A DNA stretch of 7,464 nucleotides from an uncultured Alistipes sp. (GTDB lineage: Bacteria; Bacteroidota; Bacteroidia; Bacteroidales; Rikenellaceae): the NCBI GenBank assembly GCA_947174575.1, contig CAMWJM010000052.1:1-7464 (forward strand). The letters run 5' to 3'. Both the position numbers and the translations under genes were made by a program. Shown in pieces: positions 5,830 to 7,464 of this stretch; positions within the stretch are counted from its first letter, which is position 1, and every line of letters starts with the position of its first letter. The notes under the pieces are model-generated. The model was not told the origin of the DNA. It did no database searches and saw only the letters and a list, made by a program, of their open reading frames with translations.

Positions 5830-7464
5830 ATGCGACCTATTTTCCTTATCGCGGCCTTGTTGGCAGGCTCGATCGCTGCGGCTCAAAGCGTGAAGCCTGC
5901 GGCGGTGAACGAAGATTATACATGGAACCCTTCGCCGGGTGCGCCGCGGAGCCTGTACTACCGTCCGGCGGGCGGCGGGGTCGAGACGCTCGACGGTGCC
6001 GGACGCTACAACCGTGCGCTCTACGGCGCCCACACGGGGTTTCGTCTGGAGTGCAGCGATGTGCCCGAATTCGGGCTGTACCTGCCCCGCATGGGCGGCA
6101 ATCTGCTGCTCGACATCGCCCACGAACACTGCACGGCCCGCTACGAGGCGGGGCGCATGCTCTACCGGCTTGACGACCGGGCCGAGATCGAGGCCCAGGT
6201 GCTGCGCGAGGGGGAGGATGCCGCGCTGTGGCGCATCGCCAACACGGGCGGCTCGCCGCTGCAGGTGGCGCTGCGCTTCGGCGGCGTGGCCGACGTGAAG
6301 TTCTACCGCGAGGGCGACATCGGCGTCGACAAACCCGACTGCTTCGCCTTCAAACCCGAATATTGCAAGGGCAATGTCTATGCAGTGGAGGGTCGTACGG
6401 CCGAGGTGGAATACGGCCGCAAGGAGCGCGCCGTGCTGCGGCTGACGCTGCCCACCGACAGAATCGTCGTCACGGAGCATCCCGCTTTGGAGGCGTCGTT
6501 CGTGCTGGCGCCGGGCGAAACCCGATATATGGCCGTCTATCCCGAAGCGTCGCGCGGCGATTTTTCGACCGAGGCGCTGCCTGCGCGGTTCGCCGAGGCC
6601 GAGACGCGGCGGGCCGAGCTGGCAGGTGCTTTGCGCATGCGCACGCCCGATCCCTACATCACGCCTATCGGCGGGGCGCTGGCTTTGGCGGCCGACGGCC
6701 TGTGGAGCGGCGAGGTGTGGCTGCACGGAGCCGTGGGGTGGCGCGCACCCTACAGCGGCTGGCGCGGAGCCTATGTGGGCGACGCGCTGGGTTGGCACGA
6801 GCGGGCGCGCAAGCATTTCGACACCTATGCCGCCAACCAGATCGTCGGCATTCCGCCCCTCTTCGAGCATCCGCGGCAGGATTCGGCGCTCAATCTGGCG
6901 CGGGCCGAGAAGCGGTGGGGCACGCCGATGTACAGCGACGGCTACATCGCCCGCCGTCCGGGCAAGAAAGAGGAGATGTCGCACTACGACATGAATCTCT
7001 GCTACATCGACGAACTGCTGCGCCACCTGGCCTGGACGGGCGACCGCGAGTATGCCCGGCGGATCTTCCCGGTCATCGACCGCCACCTCGGGTGGGAGAA
7101 GCGCAACTTCGATCCCGACGGCGATCATCTCTACGACGCCTATTGCTGCATCTGGGCCAGCGACGCGCTCTATTATACGGGCGGCGCCGTGACCCACTCC
7201 ACGGCCTATAATTACTATGCCCATAAGCAGGCTGCCCGCATCGCCGAACTCCTCGGTCTCGATTCCGCGCCTTATCGCGCCGAGGCCGAAGCCATTCGGG
7301 CGGCGCTCGACTCCGTGCTGTGGATGGACGAGCGCGGCCATTGGGCCGAATACCGCGACAAGATGGGCCGCCGGCGCCTGCATCCCGATGCGGCCGTGTG
7401 GACGATCTACCATGCCATCGACTCCGAAGATTCGGAGACGTTCGTTTTCTACACGGCGACCCGC
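5830..7464 (+). CDS. DUF4450-like putative glycoside hydrolase, 3' end outside window
   Basis: The frame is open from ATG 5830 to the window edge, showing 545 residues with no stop. Residues 1-18 are a Sec signal peptide (MRPIFLIAALL, then IAAA before Gln19) with no lipobox, so the protein is probably periplasmic. Residues 45 to about 250 form a beta-rich region in which YNRALYGAHTGFRLE (60-74) and VPEFGLYLPRMGGNL (78-92) resemble the DUF4450 family of Bacteroidota; this match is from memory. From about 275 the sequence becomes helical and aromatic, like an (alpha/alpha)6 sugar hydrolase: GWRAPYSGWRGAYVGD (303-318), HYDMNLCYIDELL (385-397), DPDGDHLYDAY (428-438) and IWASDALYYTGGAVTHSTAY (441-460). 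Candidate catalytic acids include Asp318, Asp387, Asp436 and Asp445; which ones act cannot be decided here. The start 12 bases after the preceding stop implies co-transcription. Substrate unknown; a pectin-derived oligosaccharide is inferred from the upstream lyase. Confidence 0.75.
   Translation, partial: MRPIFLIAALLAGSIAAAQSVKPAAVNEDYTWNPSPGAPRSLYYRPAGGGVETLDGAGRYNRALYGAHTGFRLECSDVPEFGLYLPRMGGNLLLDIAHEHCTARYEAGRMLYRLDDRAEIEAQVLREGEDAALWRIANTGGSPLQVALRFGGVADVKFYREGDIGVDKPDCFAFKPEYCKGNVYAVEGRTAEVEYGRKERAVLRLTLPTDRIVVTEHPALEASFVLAPGETRYMAVYPEASRGDFSTEALPARFAEAETRRAELAGALRMRTPDPYITPIGGALALAADGLWSGEVWLHGAVGWRAPYSGWRGAYVGDALGWHERARKHFDTYAANQIVGIPPLFEHPRQDSALNLARAEKRWGTPMYSDGYIARRPGKKEEMSHYDMNLCYIDELLRHLAWTGDREYARRIFPVIDRHLGWEKRNFDPDGDHLYDAYCCIWASDALYYTGGAVTHSTAYNYYAHKQAARIAELLGLDSAPYRAEAEAIRAALDSVLWMDERGHWAEYRDKMGRRRLHPDAAVWTIYHAIDSEDSETFVFYTATR

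Noticed and set aside
6228..7211. A + strand frame of 327 codons inside the last gene.
   Set aside because: It overlaps the DUF4450-like frame, which has a signal peptide and continuous motifs from 5830 to the window end; the alternative is arginine-rich with no domain.
3727..7413. A 1228-codon open frame on the - strand spanning both hydrolase genes.
   Set aside because: It is opposite two well-supported genes with signal peptides and domain motifs. Its translation is rich in R, H, A, V and G with no recognisable domain or signal. Long antisense frames of this kind arise from GC-rich codon usage.

Overview
The window reads as a stretch of a Bacteroidota (probably Bacteroidales) polysaccharide utilization locus, with all genes on the + strand. 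The evidence is a run of Sec or lipoprotein signal peptides, start codons without Shine-Dalgarno sequences in A/T-rich leaders, a promoter of the Bacteroides TTTG / TAnnTTTG type, and protein families typical of gut Bacteroidales. The coding DNA is GC-rich (about 60% in the stretches I counted), higher than Bacteroides proper. A Rikenellaceae/Alistipes-like host is a reasonable guess but is not proven by the sequence.

Layout. Bases 1-33 are the last codons of an upstream gene whose tail resembles a SusD-like protein. Bases 34-113 are a leader containing a strong hairpin (52-80) with no T-run. Bases 114-1661 encode a PL1-like pectate lyase lipoprotein with C-terminal calcium-binding-type loops. 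After 13 bases, 1675-3486 encodes a fimbrillin-like lipoprotein ending in a FISUMP-type domain. A near-perfect intrinsic terminator (3524-3558) closes this unit, and a Bacteroides-type promoter (about 3581-3614) opens the next. Bases 3652-5817 encode a predicted exported (alpha/alpha)6 'six-hairpin' glycosidase that I cannot place in a characterised family. Twelve bases later, 5830 to the window end encodes a second predicted exported sugar-active protein with a DUF4450-like N-terminal region and an (alpha/alpha)6-like region; it is cut off by the window edge.

How the genes could work together (inference). The surface-anchored lyase would cleave the uronate backbone of a pectic glycan. The fimbrillin/FISUMP lipoprotein sits where a surface glycan-binding protein is often encoded and may hold substrate. 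The two hydrolase-like proteins, in their own transcription unit, would trim the resulting oligosaccharides. I see no RNA genes, CRISPR, insertion sequences or other mobile elements. The most novel content is the uncharacterised enzyme pair at 3652-7464; the rest looks like a normal carbohydrate-utilization locus.
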